Below are positions 27,125 through 36,140 of a stretch of DNA of 64,000 nucleotides, piece after piece. The notes beneath the pieces are model-generated. The model was given only the letters and a program-made list of their open reading frames with translations. It did no database searches and was not told where the DNA came from. Source of the DNA: UBA1941 sp046329555 (GTDB lineage: Bacteria > Bacteroidota > Bacteroidia > Chitinophagales > LD1); contig JAXLUK010000001.1 of assembly GCA_046329555.1 (NCBI GenBank), positions 62,001-126,000 on the forward strand, in the 5' to 3' direction. The position numbers and the translations under genes were made by a program. Each line of letters opens with the position of its first letter. Position 1 is the stretch's first letter.

Positions 27125-27664
27125 AAAAACTTACTTTTTGTTGAATAATGGCGCAAAAGAAGGCAGGCTGCGGCCCCGCCTTCGGCCAGATGTGTTTACT
27201 GCGCGGCTAACCTTGTGAACGGTAGGCCACCACTTGTGAGCGGTAATTTTTATTTGAGGTTACCTGGCTCCCAACATCTGGCTCAATGTTCCCGAATTCC
27301 CTCTATAGCAAGGTTGAAACCGTCGGTGTGTAGGCGCATAACTATTCCAATCGGATCATGGGTTATAACTGGCGAAATGAAATGGCTAAAGCTTTGTTAT
27401 TACAGATTAGGCGCCCCCCTCCTTAGCCGAAGTTGCAGCAGTAACTTGACACTAGCCCGGCCTAATTTTAAGCATGTAAGATGTATTACATTTTGAGACC
27501 GTGATGAACCTCATTGAAACAGAAGCTTAGAAATGTAGCGGGTTCTTATCCGAGAACTGCCTTTTAAATACAGGCACTGCTGTAAGGGCGAATGACTATC
27601 CAAAGTATTCACCATCGGCGCACAGGATTTACAGGTGAATTTCCGGCATTGGGCAATCACCCAT
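27125..27664. other. Gap of about 540 bases with no supported gene
   Basis: Between the giant T9SS gene and the tsf terminator. I see no tRNA, no convincing gene and no mobile element. A 93-codon frame on the plus strand (27215-27496) has no family-like pattern. On the minus strand short fragments such as RLHTDGFNLAIEGIREH are broken by stops. A weak GAAGGC/GCCTTC hairpin lies at 27159-27183 just upstream of the T9SS gene. It may be decayed sequence plus the T9SS gene promoter. Confidence 0.4.
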
Positions 27665-27695
27665 AAAAAAACCGCTTCCCTTTCAGGAAGCGGTT
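27665..27695 (-). terminator. Rho-independent terminator of the rplM-rpsI-rpsB-tsf operon
   Basis: Ten-base-pair stem AACCGCTTCC (27670-27679) and GGAAGCGGTT (27686-27695) with loop CTTTCA. On the minus strand the stem is followed by a T run. It lies 26 bases beyond the tsf stop. Confidence 0.92.
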
Positions 27696-27721
27696 AATGA
27701 AAATTTCTAATCGAAATATGA

Positions 27722-28561
27722 TTACTTCAAACCTAAAGCTACGCGCTTGAACGCAACAACGTTCAAACCCTTTTCGGCTTCACCTAAGAATTGCGCCACG
27801 CTTTTGCTGCCGTCTTTTACGAATGGCTGGGTCAACAACGTGTTTTCCTTCAGATAGCTTTGAGCCGCGCTTTCCGCAATTTTCTGCAGAATGTTTTCAG
27901 GCTTGCCCGAAGCAGCTGCTTTTTCCTTGGCAATGCTCACCTCGCGTTCAACAATCTCTTTAGAAACACCAGAAGCATCAACCGCCAGCGGATTCATAGC
28001 GGCAACTTGCATGGCTACATCGCGACCTGCGGCTACGTTGGCATCGCTCTTCGCATTGTTCAATGATACCAACACTCCAATTTTATTTCCAGCATGGTTG
28101 TAAGAAACAATGTTCTCGCCTTCCAAACGCTCGAAAGCAGCCAGCTTAATCAATTCACCAATAGCGGACACCTTCTCCTGAATTTTGTCGCCAATGGTAA
28201 CGCCATCCATTTTCAGTGCCAATACTTCGTCCAGTGTTTTTGCATCAGCAGCCAAAGCGGCTTCAGCAATTGATTTCGCCAAACCAGAGAACTCTTCATT
28301 CTTAGCTACGAAATCCGTTTCGCACGACAAGTAGGCTACCACGCCTTTTTTGCTGTCTGCCGTTGTTACGGCAACGATGCAACCTTCGTTGCTATCGCGG
28401 CCAGCGCGCAGTTCGGCTACTTTTGCGCCTTTTTTGCGCAGATAATCTACAGCAGCTTGTAAGTCACCATTAGATTCAGTCAGCGCTTTTTTGCAATCCA
28501 TCAATCCTGCGCCAGTCATGTTGCGCAGTTCATTTACCTGTGAGGCAGTTACTGTTGCCAT
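27722..28561 (-). CDS. tsf: Translation elongation factor EF-Ts
   Basis: Guanine-nucleotide exchange factor for EF-Tu, 279 residues. N-terminal UBA-like domain with VNELRNMTGAGLMDCKKALTES and AAVDYLRKKGAKVA, then the core with SCETDFVAKNEEF (the TDFV motif contacts EF-Tu), and a C-terminal region with TLLTQPFVKDGSKSVAQFL. Last gene of the leftward operon after rpsB, 60 bases apart. Confidence 0.98.
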   Translation of the reverse strand: MATVTASQVNELRNMTGAGLMDCKKALTESNGDLQAAVDYLRKKGAKVAELRAGRDSNEGCIVAVTTADSKKGVVAYLSCETDFVAKNEEFSGLAKSIAEAALAADAKTLDEVLALKMDGVTIGDKIQEKVSAIGELIKLAAFERLEGENIVSYNHAGNKIGVLVSLNNAKSDANVAAGRDVAMQVAAMNPLAVDASGVSKEIVEREVSIAKEKAAASGKPENILQKIAESAAQSYLKENTLLTQPFVKDGSKSVAQFLGEAEKGLNVVAFKRVALGLK

Positions 28562-28621
28562 TTCGTTCTTCTTTAATTAGTTTTTTAATGCAGAGCCTGG
28601 GCTCCTAAATGCTTTCCAGAA

Positions 28622-29482
28622 TTAACGACGGGCAGAAGGACGTGATTTTCCTGCACCACCGCCGGCGTTACCGCCCGGTCCGCGCTTACCACGACCGCCA
28701 CCGCGCTTGCGGTCGCCGCCTTCTTCACTTTTCAGATCGTTATCGAACTGATTGTCGCCGCCTTCTTCTTCCATTACCTCTTCTTCCTTGCTATCTACGC
28801 GCTCAGCCAATCCCTCAGCGATGGCATCAGTGATGAAGTTAGTAAGTAAGGCAATAGACTTTGAAGCGTCATCATTACCAGGAATCGCGAAATCCACTTT
28901 AGTTGGATCGCTATTGGTATCAACAATTCCAAAAGTGTTGATGTTCAAACGCTGTGCTTCGTGTAAGGCGATATGCTCGTGAGAGATATCTACTAAGAAT
29001 ACAGCGGCCGGTACACGCGGCATAGCCGAGATACCACCCAGTACGCGCTCCATTTTCTCGCGCTCGCGGGTCAATACCAATTTTTCTTTCTTGGTTACGC
29101 TATCCAATGTACCATCAGCCAACATCTTCTCGATGGTCTGCATTTTCTTAATGCTCTTGCGGATGGTAGCGAAGTTAGTCAGCATACCGCCTAACCAACG
29201 CTCGGTAACATAAGGCATATTCACGCGGCGAGCCGCTTCTTTTACTACTTCCTTACCTTGCTTCTTGGTAGCAACGAACAAGATTTTACGACCGCTTTTA
29301 GCAATTGATTTCATTGCAGCAGCAGCTTCTTCCAGCTTCTCGGTGGTGCGGTTCAAATCAATGATGTGAATCCCTTTTTTCTCACCAAAGATGTAGGGCA
29401 ACATTTTTGGATTCCACTTTTTGCGCAGGTGGCCAAAGTGAACACCCGCTTCCACCAACTGCTCATGTGATATTTTCGACAT
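28622..29482 (-). CDS. rpsB: 30S ribosomal protein S2 with Gly/Arg-rich tail
   Basis: S2, 286 residues. The ordinary domain begins MSKISHEQLVEAGVHFGH and includes RWLGGMLTNFATIRKS, FLVDISHEHIALHEA and VDTNSDPTKVDFAIPGNDDA. The C-terminus is extended by about 45 residues: an acidic stretch (EEVMEEEGGDN) followed by a Gly/Arg-rich RGG-like tail (KRGGGRGKRGPGG, then GKSRPSARR). E. coli S2 has 241 residues, so the tail is the main difference. Cotranscribed with rpsI upstream (42-base gap) and tsf downstream. Confidence 0.98.
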   Translation of the reverse strand: MSKISHEQLVEAGVHFGHLRKKWNPKMLPYIFGEKKGIHIIDLNRTTEKLEEAAAAMKSIAKSGRKILFVATKKQGKEVVKEAARRVNMPYVTERWLGGMLTNFATIRKSIKKMQTIEKMLADGTLDSVTKKEKLVLTREREKMERVLGGISAMPRVPAAVFLVDISHEHIALHEAQRLNINTFGIVDTNSDPTKVDFAIPGNDDASKSIALLTNFITDAIAEGLAERVDSKEEEVMEEEGGDNQFDNDLKSEEGGDRKRGGGRGKRGPGGNAGGGAGKSRPSARR

Positions 29483-29524
29483 ACTATTTTTCTGATTATC
29501 GTTATTAAAATGTTTCTGGAAGGA

Positions 29525-29911
29525 TTAACGCTTAGAGTATTGTTCCTTCTTACGGGCCTTGCGGATACCGGTTTTCTTCCGTTCTACCACACGCGAATCG
29601 CGGCGCAGGTATTTTTCCTTCTTCAGGGCCGGACGAACATCTGCATCCAATGCTACCAACGAGCGGGCAATACCCAACATGATGGCTTCGGCCTGACCTT
29701 TCACGCCACCACCGGCAACGTTCACGTTGATGTCCCATTTTCCGGCAGCATCAGCAGTAGTTAATACCGCCTCAATTTTTGTTTGCAGGAAGGTTTGAGG
29801 GAAATATTCTTTATAATCTTTTCCGTTCACGGTAATGGTACCGGTTCCGGCGTTCAGCACCACACGGGCTACTGCGGCCTTTCGACGGCCTACTTTTATT
29901 GCGTCGCTCAT
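29525..29911 (-). CDS. rpsI: 30S ribosomal protein S9
   Basis: S9, 128 residues. The N-terminal VGRRKAAVARV block and the Arg/Lys-rich C-terminus DSRVVERKKTGIRKARKKEQYSKR end are diagnostic; the final KR reaches the P-site tRNA. It lies 3 bases downstream of rplM, the usual L13-S9 pair. Confidence 0.98.
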   Translation of the reverse strand: MSDAIKVGRRKAAVARVVLNAGTGTITVNGKDYKEYFPQTFLQTKIEAVLTTADAAGKWDINVNVAGGGVKGQAEAIMLGIARSLVALDADVRPALKKEKYLRRDSRVVERKKTGIRKARKKEQYSKR

Positions 29912-29914
29912 ATC

Positions 29915-30352
29915 TTACAGTTGTTTTGGTTTTTGAGCCGCATGCGGATGACTCGCTTCGGCGTAAACAAATAATTTACGGAACATCTGACGGCCCAGAG
30001 AATTCTTAGGCAGCATACCTTTAACAGCCAGTTCAATCAGTTCATTCGGGTTTTTGGCCAGAATTTCTTTCGGACTGCGGTGAATTTGTCCACCCGGATA
30101 CATGGTATAGTGAACGCGGTCTTTAACGTTCATTTTGTTGCCTGTCAACCGCACCTTGCTGCTGTTGATAACAATAACGTTATCGCCACAATCGTCGTGC
30201 GGGGTAAAAGTTGGCTTATGCTTGCCGCGTAAAACCGAGGCAATTTTCGATGCCATACGGCCCAATGTCTGGCCTTCAGCATCCACGATAAACCACTCGC
30301 GCTTTACTTCTGCGGCGGCTACCGATTTAGTTTTGTAACTTAATGCGTCCAC
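29915..30352 (-). CDS. rplM: 50S ribosomal protein L13
   Basis: L13, 145 residues. WFIVDAEGQTLGRMASKIA, then GKHKPTFTPHDDCGDNVIVIN, and GMLPKNSLGRQMFRKLFVY are the family blocks. The start at 30352 is GTG (MDALSYKTKS). It heads the operon rplM-rpsI-rpsB-tsf, with a strong consensus promoter 34 bases upstream. Confidence 0.97.
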   Translation of the reverse strand: MDALSYKTKSVAAAEVKREWFIVDAEGQTLGRMASKIASVLRGKHKPTFTPHDDCGDNVIVINSSKVRLTGNKMNVKDRVHYTMYPGGQIHRSPKEILAKNPNELIELAVKGMLPKNSLGRQMFRKLFVYAEASHPHAAQKPKQL

Positions 30353-30385
30353 TTGTGTTTGTTTTTCTTCTTATAAAATGGAGCG

Positions 30386-30415
30386 CAAAAGTAGCCTTTC
30401 TTCCCGAAAAAACAA
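30386..30415 (-). promoter_or_regulatory. Bacteroidota-type promoter of rplM operon
   Basis: On the minus strand: TTG (-33) at 30415-30413, 19-base spacer, then TACTTTTG (-7, a perfect TAnnTTTG) at 30393-30386. The spacing is ideal for the primary sigma factor of Bacteroidota. Confidence 0.8.
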
Positions 30416-30468
30416 TAGATGATTTTAAGCTAATCCATAAATAGCCTGATAATCAGCGCATTTATGGC

Positions 30469-31101
30469 CTATAAATTATCATACTCGTAAAGTGGATCGA
30501 GTGGATCACCGGCTTTCATATCAAAAACCGGGTGCAAAATGCCATCGTGCAAACCGTACACCCAGCCATGCAAATCAGGCCGGTTCTCGTTCTTCCAGGC
30601 TTTCTGAATGATGGCCGTTTTGGCAAGATTCATCACCTGCTCACGAACATTCAGTTCAGTTAAGCGGTTGGTGCGCAGTTCTTCGTCAGCAATGGCACCT
30701 AATTCATCGCGATGAATCCGATACACATCTTTAATATTCCGCAACCACTTATCAATAATACCCAAACTTTGGTTGGTCATAGCCGCGCGCACCCCACCAC
30801 AACCATAGTGTCCACAAACAATAATATGCTGCACTTTGAGAATCTCTACAGCGTATTGCAAGACACTCAGCAAATTCAAATCAGTATGTACCACCAGATT
30901 GGCAACATTGCGGTGCACAAAAATTTCTCCTGGCTGGGTACCTGTAATCTCATTCGCCGGAACACGGCTGTCGGAACATCCAATCCACAAAAATTCCGGC
31001 GTTTGCAGCTTCGATAATCGATTAAAGAAATCGGGGTCGTGAGCAATCATCTCCCCGGCCCAATGCCTGTTTTCTGCTAAAAGTTTATCGAGTTCTTTCA
31101 T
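30469..31101 (-). CDS. Beta-class carbonic anhydrase
   Basis: Zinc enzyme interconverting CO2 and bicarbonate, 210 residues. Ligands are visible: C42 in IGCSDSRVPAN (with the D44-R46 dyad), H98 and C101 in VCGHYGCGGV. FVHRNVANLV follows the first motif, as in the Can-type clade. No signal peptide, so cytoplasmic. Monocistronic by layout; no terminator was seen. Confidence 0.95.
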   Translation of the reverse strand: MKELDKLLAENRHWAGEMIAHDPDFFNRLSKLQTPEFLWIGCSDSRVPANEITGTQPGEIFVHRNVANLVVHTDLNLLSVLQYAVEILKVQHIIVCGHYGCGGVRAAMTNQSLGIIDKWLRNIKDVYRIHRDELGAIADEELRTNRLTELNVREQVMNLAKTAIIQKAWKNENRPDLHGWVYGLHDGILHPVFDMKAGDPLDPLYEYDNL

Positions 31102-31178
31102 GCTGCTTCCTGATACAAGATTAGAATAATTCGGAACTCATGCGACCTACTTACTTACAAATTTCCTAGTTTCGCCCT

Positions 31179-31487
31179 ATGCTGCGGCAGCTTCAGGCAA
31201 TTTTTCTGGCCATCATTTTGCTGATTCCTTCAGCCGCAGAAGTGTGCCACCAATGGCAGCACAACGATGACGTTCATTGCAGCGAAAAATACACCCTTCA
31301 TTTTCATCAAAGCGAGCACCATTGCTCGCTCTGTGATTTTCAGTTGTCTATGGCCGACGCCGAATTACAGTCGCCACTACTTATTGGTTCAAGGCAGACA
31401 ATTGTTCCTTTCCAACCAGAAAAGGCATCCCTTCATATCCCATCTTTTTGGGGGTTCTCTGATTCCCGCGGTCCGCCCACGGTTTGA
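31179..31487 (+). CDS. Small exported His/Cys-rich protein
   Basis: A 102-residue protein with an N-terminal hydrophobic signal (AIFLAIILLIPSAA). The following 35 residues contain four Cys (23, 34, 49, 52) and seven His (24, 28, 33, 41, 43, 47, 48), ending HHCSLCDF, which looks like a metal-binding surface. Similar small proteins precede TonB receptors in other Bacteroidota, and here the next gene, 40 bases on, is such a receptor. A role in periplasmic metal handling is inferred. A TAGTTTCG element at 31170-31177 resembles the -7 box but would leave almost no leader, so the promoter is unsure. Confidence 0.65.
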   Translation: MLRQLQAIFLAIILLIPSAAEVCHQWQHNDDVHCSEKYTLHFHQSEHHCSLCDFQLSMADAELQSPLLIGSRQTIVPFQPEKASLHIPSFWGFSDSRGPPTV

Positions 31488-31527
31488 AAAGCCCTAGGCT
31501 TCTTTTTTCAAACCAATAATTGAAATC

Positions 31528-33948
31528 ATGACATCAAAAACATTCGCCTTGATGGCGGTTTGTTGCCTATATGCTATTACGGTACTAGGCGGCGGAACTT
31601 CCGTCAACGGATTTATATCCAATCAAAAAGGCCAGCCCGTTGTTGGCGCATTGATCAGTTTTCCAGATTTAAAAGCAAGTACCAGCACAGATTCTTTAGG
31701 GCATTTTTCTATTGCGAATCTTCCCAAAACATCCTTACACCTGATCATCAGTGCGCCGGGCTACGAATTATTTTCCACGCAATTGAATCCCGATTCTACG
31801 CCAAACTTAAATAGTGTGTTAACCGAATCGGTGGTTGAACTGCATGAAGTAGCGGTAACCGGCTTATCGCAAAGCACCGAGTTGCGGCGCACGGCTGTTG
31901 CCATGTCGGTAGTGAGCACCGCCGAATTGCGACAGCAGGGAAGTACAAACCTCATTGATGCGATAGCACATGTACCCGGTGTATCACAAATTACCACTGG
32001 CAGTGGCATCTCTAAACCCGTCATTCGCGGAATGGGATACAACCGCGTGTTGGTGGTTAGCGATGGCGTTCGTCAGGAAGGCAATCAATGGGGCGATGAG
32101 CACGGCGTGGAAATCGACGAATATTCGGTTTCAAAAGTAGAGGTACTGAAAGGACCCGCCAGCTTAAGTTTTGGCAGTGATGCTTTAGCGGGCGTGATTC
32201 AAATGTTCAGCGCGCCTACCTTGCCTGTAAACCACATCGCCGGAAATGTGCTATTCAATTATCAAACTAACAACGGGTTGATTGGAGGCTCTGCCAACTT
32301 GCAAGGAAATAACAATGGCATCGTGTGGAGCGCGCGATACTCGGGCAAATGGGCGCATACTTATCAGAATCGGTACGACGGCTATGTATACAATTCCGGA
32401 TTTCAGGAGCGCTCATTTAGCGGATTACTGGGTATCAATCGGTCGTGGGGCTACATCCATGTGCAAGGAAGTGCGTATCGGCTTCAGCCAGGAATCATAG
32501 AAGGTGAACGAGACAGTACCGGTGCTTTTTTAAAGGAGGTTAATCAAGGTGGTGTGGCAACCGATGAGCAGGCAAGCAAACGTGATTATCTTTCCTATCA
32601 ACAAGGGTTTCCCCGACAACAGGTTGACCATTACAAGGCCATCCTCAATGCCAGTTTTATTCTTCGGCACGGTATTCTAAAAACTGTGCTGGGCTATCAG
32701 CAGAATCAACGACGGGAATTCACTGACGTGACCATGCCCAATCAATACGGACTATATTTTCAACTGCATACGTTTACCTACGATGTGCAGTATCGGATTA
32801 CGGCATTAAAAGGAATCCAATTTACTTTTGGTGCCAATGGGATGTACCAGCAATCGCGCAATCGCGGCAGCGAGTTTTTGATTCCCGAATACCGGTTGTT
32901 CGATATCGGTGCGTTTATTTTAGCACGAAAGAATTTTGGCAGATTAGATATTGCGGCAGGTTTTCGAACCGATGTGCGCACCCAAAGTGCAGATGCATTA
33001 TACCTGCATGCTGACGGCAGCGCAGGTACACCTTCCGATTCAGGCGCAGTACAAAAGTTTTCAGGTTTCAATAACAACTTCACCGGCCTATCCTTCAGTG
33101 TGGGCGCAACTTATCAATTCAATGAGAACTTCTACCTAAAACTAAATATGGCCAAGGGCTACCGCGCGCCCAATCCGGCAGAATTAGGTTCGAATGGTGT
33201 TCATGAAGGCACCGCAACCTACCAGATCGGATCTTCGCGGCTGCGCCCTGAAAATAGCTATCAGGCCGATTTGGGTTTTGGTTTTCAATCGCGTCATATC
33301 ACCATAGATATTGCTGGTTTCTACAACTACATCAACAATTACATTTTTCTTCAAAAAGTACGCGGTGCTATGGGTGACTCCATCACCGAAGGCGCGGTAA
33401 CCTACCAATATGCTTCGGGAAACGCACATCTTTTTGGTGGCGAGGTGGCAGTTGATATCCATCCCCATCCGTTAGACTGGCTGCATTTAGAGAGTGCGTT
33501 TTCTTATGTGCGGTCGCAACAATTCGGGCAGCCTGATTCTACTCGCTACTTGCCTTTTATGCCGGCACCGCGATTACAAGGGGGTATTCGGGTTACTGCA
33601 AAGAAATTAGGACGAATTTTACAGCAAGCTTATGCAGGTGTAAGTTTCGTTTACACGTTCCGGCAACCGCTGTATTATGCCGCTTACGGAACCGAAACCG
33701 CCACTTCCGGCTATGGCCTGCTAAACGCTTCTTTAGGAACTGATTTTGTTTGGAAGAATAGAACCATTTGTTCCATTTTCTTCAATGCTGATAACCTTTT
33801 GGATGTGGCGTACCAAAGCCATTTAAGCCGGTTAAAATATCTGGATGAAAATCAAGCCACTGGCAGAAGGGGTGTTTTTAATATGGGTAGAAATTTCAGT
33901 ATTAAACTAGTGGTACCGTTTGAGTTTAAGGTGGCGAAAAATGGTTAA
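31528..33948 (+). CDS. TonB-dependent outer-membrane receptor
   Basis: An 806-residue receptor. Signal peptide, then a carboxypeptidase-regulatory-like domain (about residues 25-105, VNGFISNQKGQPVVGALISF), a plug domain (about 110-225, with TNLIDAIAHVPGVSQ, PVIRGMGYNRVLVVSDGVRQ and VEVLKGPASLSFGSDALAG), and a 22-strand-type beta barrel ending NMGRNFSIKLVVPFEFKV. The plug DGVRQEGNQWGDEHGVEID is typical of a clade often near metal genes. Together with the upstream His/Cys-rich protein this suggests a metal or metal chelate as substrate; not proven. Confidence 0.9.
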   Translation: MTSKTFALMAVCCLYAITVLGGGTSVNGFISNQKGQPVVGALISFPDLKASTSTDSLGHFSIANLPKTSLHLIISAPGYELFSTQLNPDSTPNLNSVLTESVVELHEVAVTGLSQSTELRRTAVAMSVVSTAELRQQGSTNLIDAIAHVPGVSQITTGSGISKPVIRGMGYNRVLVVSDGVRQEGNQWGDEHGVEIDEYSVSKVEVLKGPASLSFGSDALAGVIQMFSAPTLPVNHIAGNVLFNYQTNNGLIGGSANLQGNNNGIVWSARYSGKWAHTYQNRYDGYVYNSGFQERSFSGLLGINRSWGYIHVQGSAYRLQPGIIEGERDSTGAFLKEVNQGGVATDEQASKRDYLSYQQGFPRQQVDHYKAILNASFILRHGILKTVLGYQQNQRREFTDVTMPNQYGLYFQLHTFTYDVQYRITALKGIQFTFGANGMYQQSRNRGSEFLIPEYRLFDIGAFILARKNFGRLDIAAGFRTDVRTQSADALYLHADGSAGTPSDSGAVQKFSGFNNNFTGLSFSVGATYQFNENFYLKLNMAKGYRAPNPAELGSNGVHEGTATYQIGSSRLRPENSYQADLGFGFQSRHITIDIAGFYNYINNYIFLQKVRGAMGDSITEGAVTYQYASGNAHLFGGEVAVDIHPHPLDWLHLESAFSYVRSQQFGQPDSTRYLPFMPAPRLQGGIRVTAKKLGRILQQAYAGVSFVYTFRQPLYYAAYGTETATSGYGLLNASLGTDFVWKNRTICSIFFNADNLLDVAYQSHLSRLKYLDENQATGRRGVFNMGRNFSIKLVVPFEFKVAKNG

Positions 33949-34011
33949 ATAAATTTGGGATGAGCCCTGGAAATAATGATATTCATGTATTCTTGCAGTA
34001 AATCTTAAACT

Positions 34012-34407
34012 ATGTCTTTAATAAAAATTCCATTACAATTTGAGGGAGATTTGGGCGAGAAGAATATCTATTCGCTCTTCGATTCCGGCGCATCATTCTC
34101 CTGCATTAGTGAGGATGCGGTGAAAGATCTAGCCTTGACGCTCAAACTTTACCGCCCGTTGGAAATAGCCACGGCCGCAACCCATCAATACTTAAAAATC
34201 ACGCATCGCGCGGTGGTTGATTTTTACTTGAACGATATCCGTCTTTCTGATGAATTCATGGTCATTCCGGGTTTATCGGAAGATGTCATCATCGGCGCCA
34301 ACACGTTACAGAAATGGCGCATAAAATTAGATTTCGAACATGATACGGTTATTGTAGATCCCAAAGTAGCCAAAGCCATTTTAAAGAAATTAGAATGTGC
34401 TGCCTAA
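34012..34407 (+). CDS. Retropepsin-like aspartic protease domain protein
   Basis: A 131-residue protein with the single-domain retroviral-type aspartyl protease pattern: catalytic triad LFDSGASFSCIS (D24-S25-G26), and VIIGANTLQKWRI matching the hydrophobic-hydrophobic-Gly motif of the family, followed by a last beta strand. Active retropepsins are homodimers. No signal peptide, so probably cytoplasmic. Bacterial members are poorly characterised; substrate unknown. Its end overlaps that of the convergent T9SS gene by 18 bases. Confidence 0.8.
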   Translation: MSLIKIPLQFEGDLGEKNIYSLFDSGASFSCISEDAVKDLALTLKLYRPLEIATAATHQYLKITHRAVVDFYLNDIRLSDEFMVIPGLSEDVIIGANTLQKWRIKLDFEHDTVIVDPKVAKAILKKLECAA

Positions 34408-35994
34408 AGCAACCAGCCGTGATGTATTTCCTTTCTGTGTATAAATCTGAATGATGTAAATGCCTTGCTGCAGATCGTCAACATTCATGCTGGCCGTTTG
34501 CTTGGAAGGCATCACCAACCTTAACAATCGGCCTTGTTGATCTCTGATAGTAATGCGATCAATTTCAGCGGGACTTGCAATTTGTATTAATTGAGTAGCC
34601 GGATTAGGGAAAATTGAAATTTCAGAAGCGATTTCTTCATCGATTACGGCTGTGCCTAATTGACAAATTGCACCCAAATTGTAGTAATACTGCACCACAT
34701 CAATATCTTTCATCAACTGCCTGATTTCAGGAAAATTATTAGTGGTGGAATCGCTAAGCGAGGTAATGTAGGCCATATCAATCACCTTCATAGAATCGCT
34801 GCCAAAGGAACCCAGAAAAGTGCTGGCTATCATACGTCTATCGCCAGGATTAATCACTGGCCCAATCTGAGGATACCGTTCGGACCATTGGGTTGAATCC
34901 CAAGGATGGCCCGGAAACAACCATGGAACAGCAGTTGTTGAAAAACCGTAACCTGTCCCACCGTAAGTTACTCCGGTTCCATCGTTCCAGCGACTTTGCT
35001 GATAGTTTGCAATTGCTCCGCAACCTGAAGGCTCTCCTTGTGCAGGATTAGTAGTCTGGTTGGCACGAGAAAAGGTCATAAGTGATGTCAAATGATGATT
35101 GAGGAAGGTCATACCCTGCGTAATTTTTTTGCAGTTATAGCCATTGGTTCCAACTAAACATGCATTCCCATTATCGCATGAGTTACCTAAAAATTCATCA
35201 TTGTAAACATAACATGCATTTTGGCCGGGAAGACTTCCCATCCTATCATTATCGCTACATCCTAAATCCATATCCAGCATATTTGAAAACCTTACTTGGC
35301 TAAGCGGCAAGCCTCTGTTAAAAATTTCTACATGAATTAAAACCGTGTTTTCAAAGGGCGTATATGGTTCGTGGATGGCGTAAGCTAATAGGTGATATTC
35401 GAACTGGCTCACTGAGCATGGCATTCTATTCACAGTTGTAGAGTCATCGCGCCAAATCATAAAGACGGCCTGATCTCCACAAATTTGCGGGTAATCACCT
35501 ATTGAAGGCTCGTATAAACCGTTGCCATTGACATCTACAAATGGTGCTAACCTATTGGCTTCGTGATTTGATGCTTTTCCGTTTCCCGGCCAATCTGTTA
35601 TAGCAGCTACCGGCTGATATCCGGCATCTGCAAAATGCACCCGGTGATGAAATATTTGGTTAGCTGTAATTTTGAATGCCCGATCATAGCGCTGATGATA
35701 GGTGGAATTATAGCTATCGCCATAAGGACCATTGGCATAAGAACCCTTATTGTAAATCGCTGCCGATGCACAGATATTGCCGCCTGCATCTAACCCGGTA
35801 ATCCAAAAACTTGAGCTAAAAATAGAGGTAACGCCACTATCCTTGGGCACCTCATAACGCTGAAACAACGGACTGTACCCAGAATTATCAAGAGACGTAA
35901 AATCAGCCTTGATACTATTGGCATCCAGTGAAACAGTTTGCGCCGAAATTTGATGCACAGCGAAAATGGCGAGGAGTAGTTGTAAATTTTTCAT
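34390..35994 (-). CDS. Secreted protein with T9SS C-terminal sorting domain
   Basis: A 534-residue exported protein; ATG 35994 (MKNLQLLLAIFAVHQISAQ) gives a clean signal peptide, better than 36009. The central region (WITGLDAGGN, FVDVNGNGLYEPSIGDYPQICGD, LHVEIFNRG-like segment) has an EF-hand-like or calcium-loop sequence DVNGNGLYEP. The last 75 residues are a type A sorting domain: ISIFPNPATQLIQIAS, then ITIRDQQGRLLRLVM and GIYIIQIYTQKG. The core resembles other large exported proteins of unknown function in gliding or environmental Bacteroidota. Confidence 0.85.
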   Translation of the reverse strand: MKNLQLLLAIFAVHQISAQTVSLDANSIKADFTSLDNSGYSPLFQRYEVPKDSGVTSIFSSSFWITGLDAGGNICASAAIYNKGSYANGPYGDSYNSTYHQRYDRAFKITANQIFHHRVHFADAGYQPVAAITDWPGNGKASNHEANRLAPFVDVNGNGLYEPSIGDYPQICGDQAVFMIWRDDSTTVNRMPCSVSQFEYHLLAYAIHEPYTPFENTVLIHVEIFNRGLPLSQVRFSNMLDMDLGCSDNDRMGSLPGQNACYVYNDEFLGNSCDNGNACLVGTNGYNCKKITQGMTFLNHHLTSLMTFSRANQTTNPAQGEPSGCGAIANYQQSRWNDGTGVTYGGTGYGFSTTAVPWLFPGHPWDSTQWSERYPQIGPVINPGDRRMIASTFLGSFGSDSMKVIDMAYITSLSDSTTNNFPEIRQLMKDIDVVQYYYNLGAICQLGTAVIDEEIASEISIFPNPATQLIQIASPAEIDRITIRDQQGRLLRLVMPSKQTASMNVDDLQQGIYIIQIYTQKGNTSRLVALGSTF

Positions 35995-36140
35995 TGTGTG
36001 TTTTACCACAAATTTGCATCGAAAAACTATCTACATCGTCATTAAAACATCATAAAATCGTCAGTGCTTTGTCATAATTCTTCCAACACAAAAGTTCATT
36101 TTTAAACCAACATGAACGGCTAAAAAATCAGAGCTGATTT

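Noticed and set aside
27215..27496. 93-codon plus-strand frame as a gene
   Set aside because: No family pattern, poor start context, and the region is also broken on the other strand.
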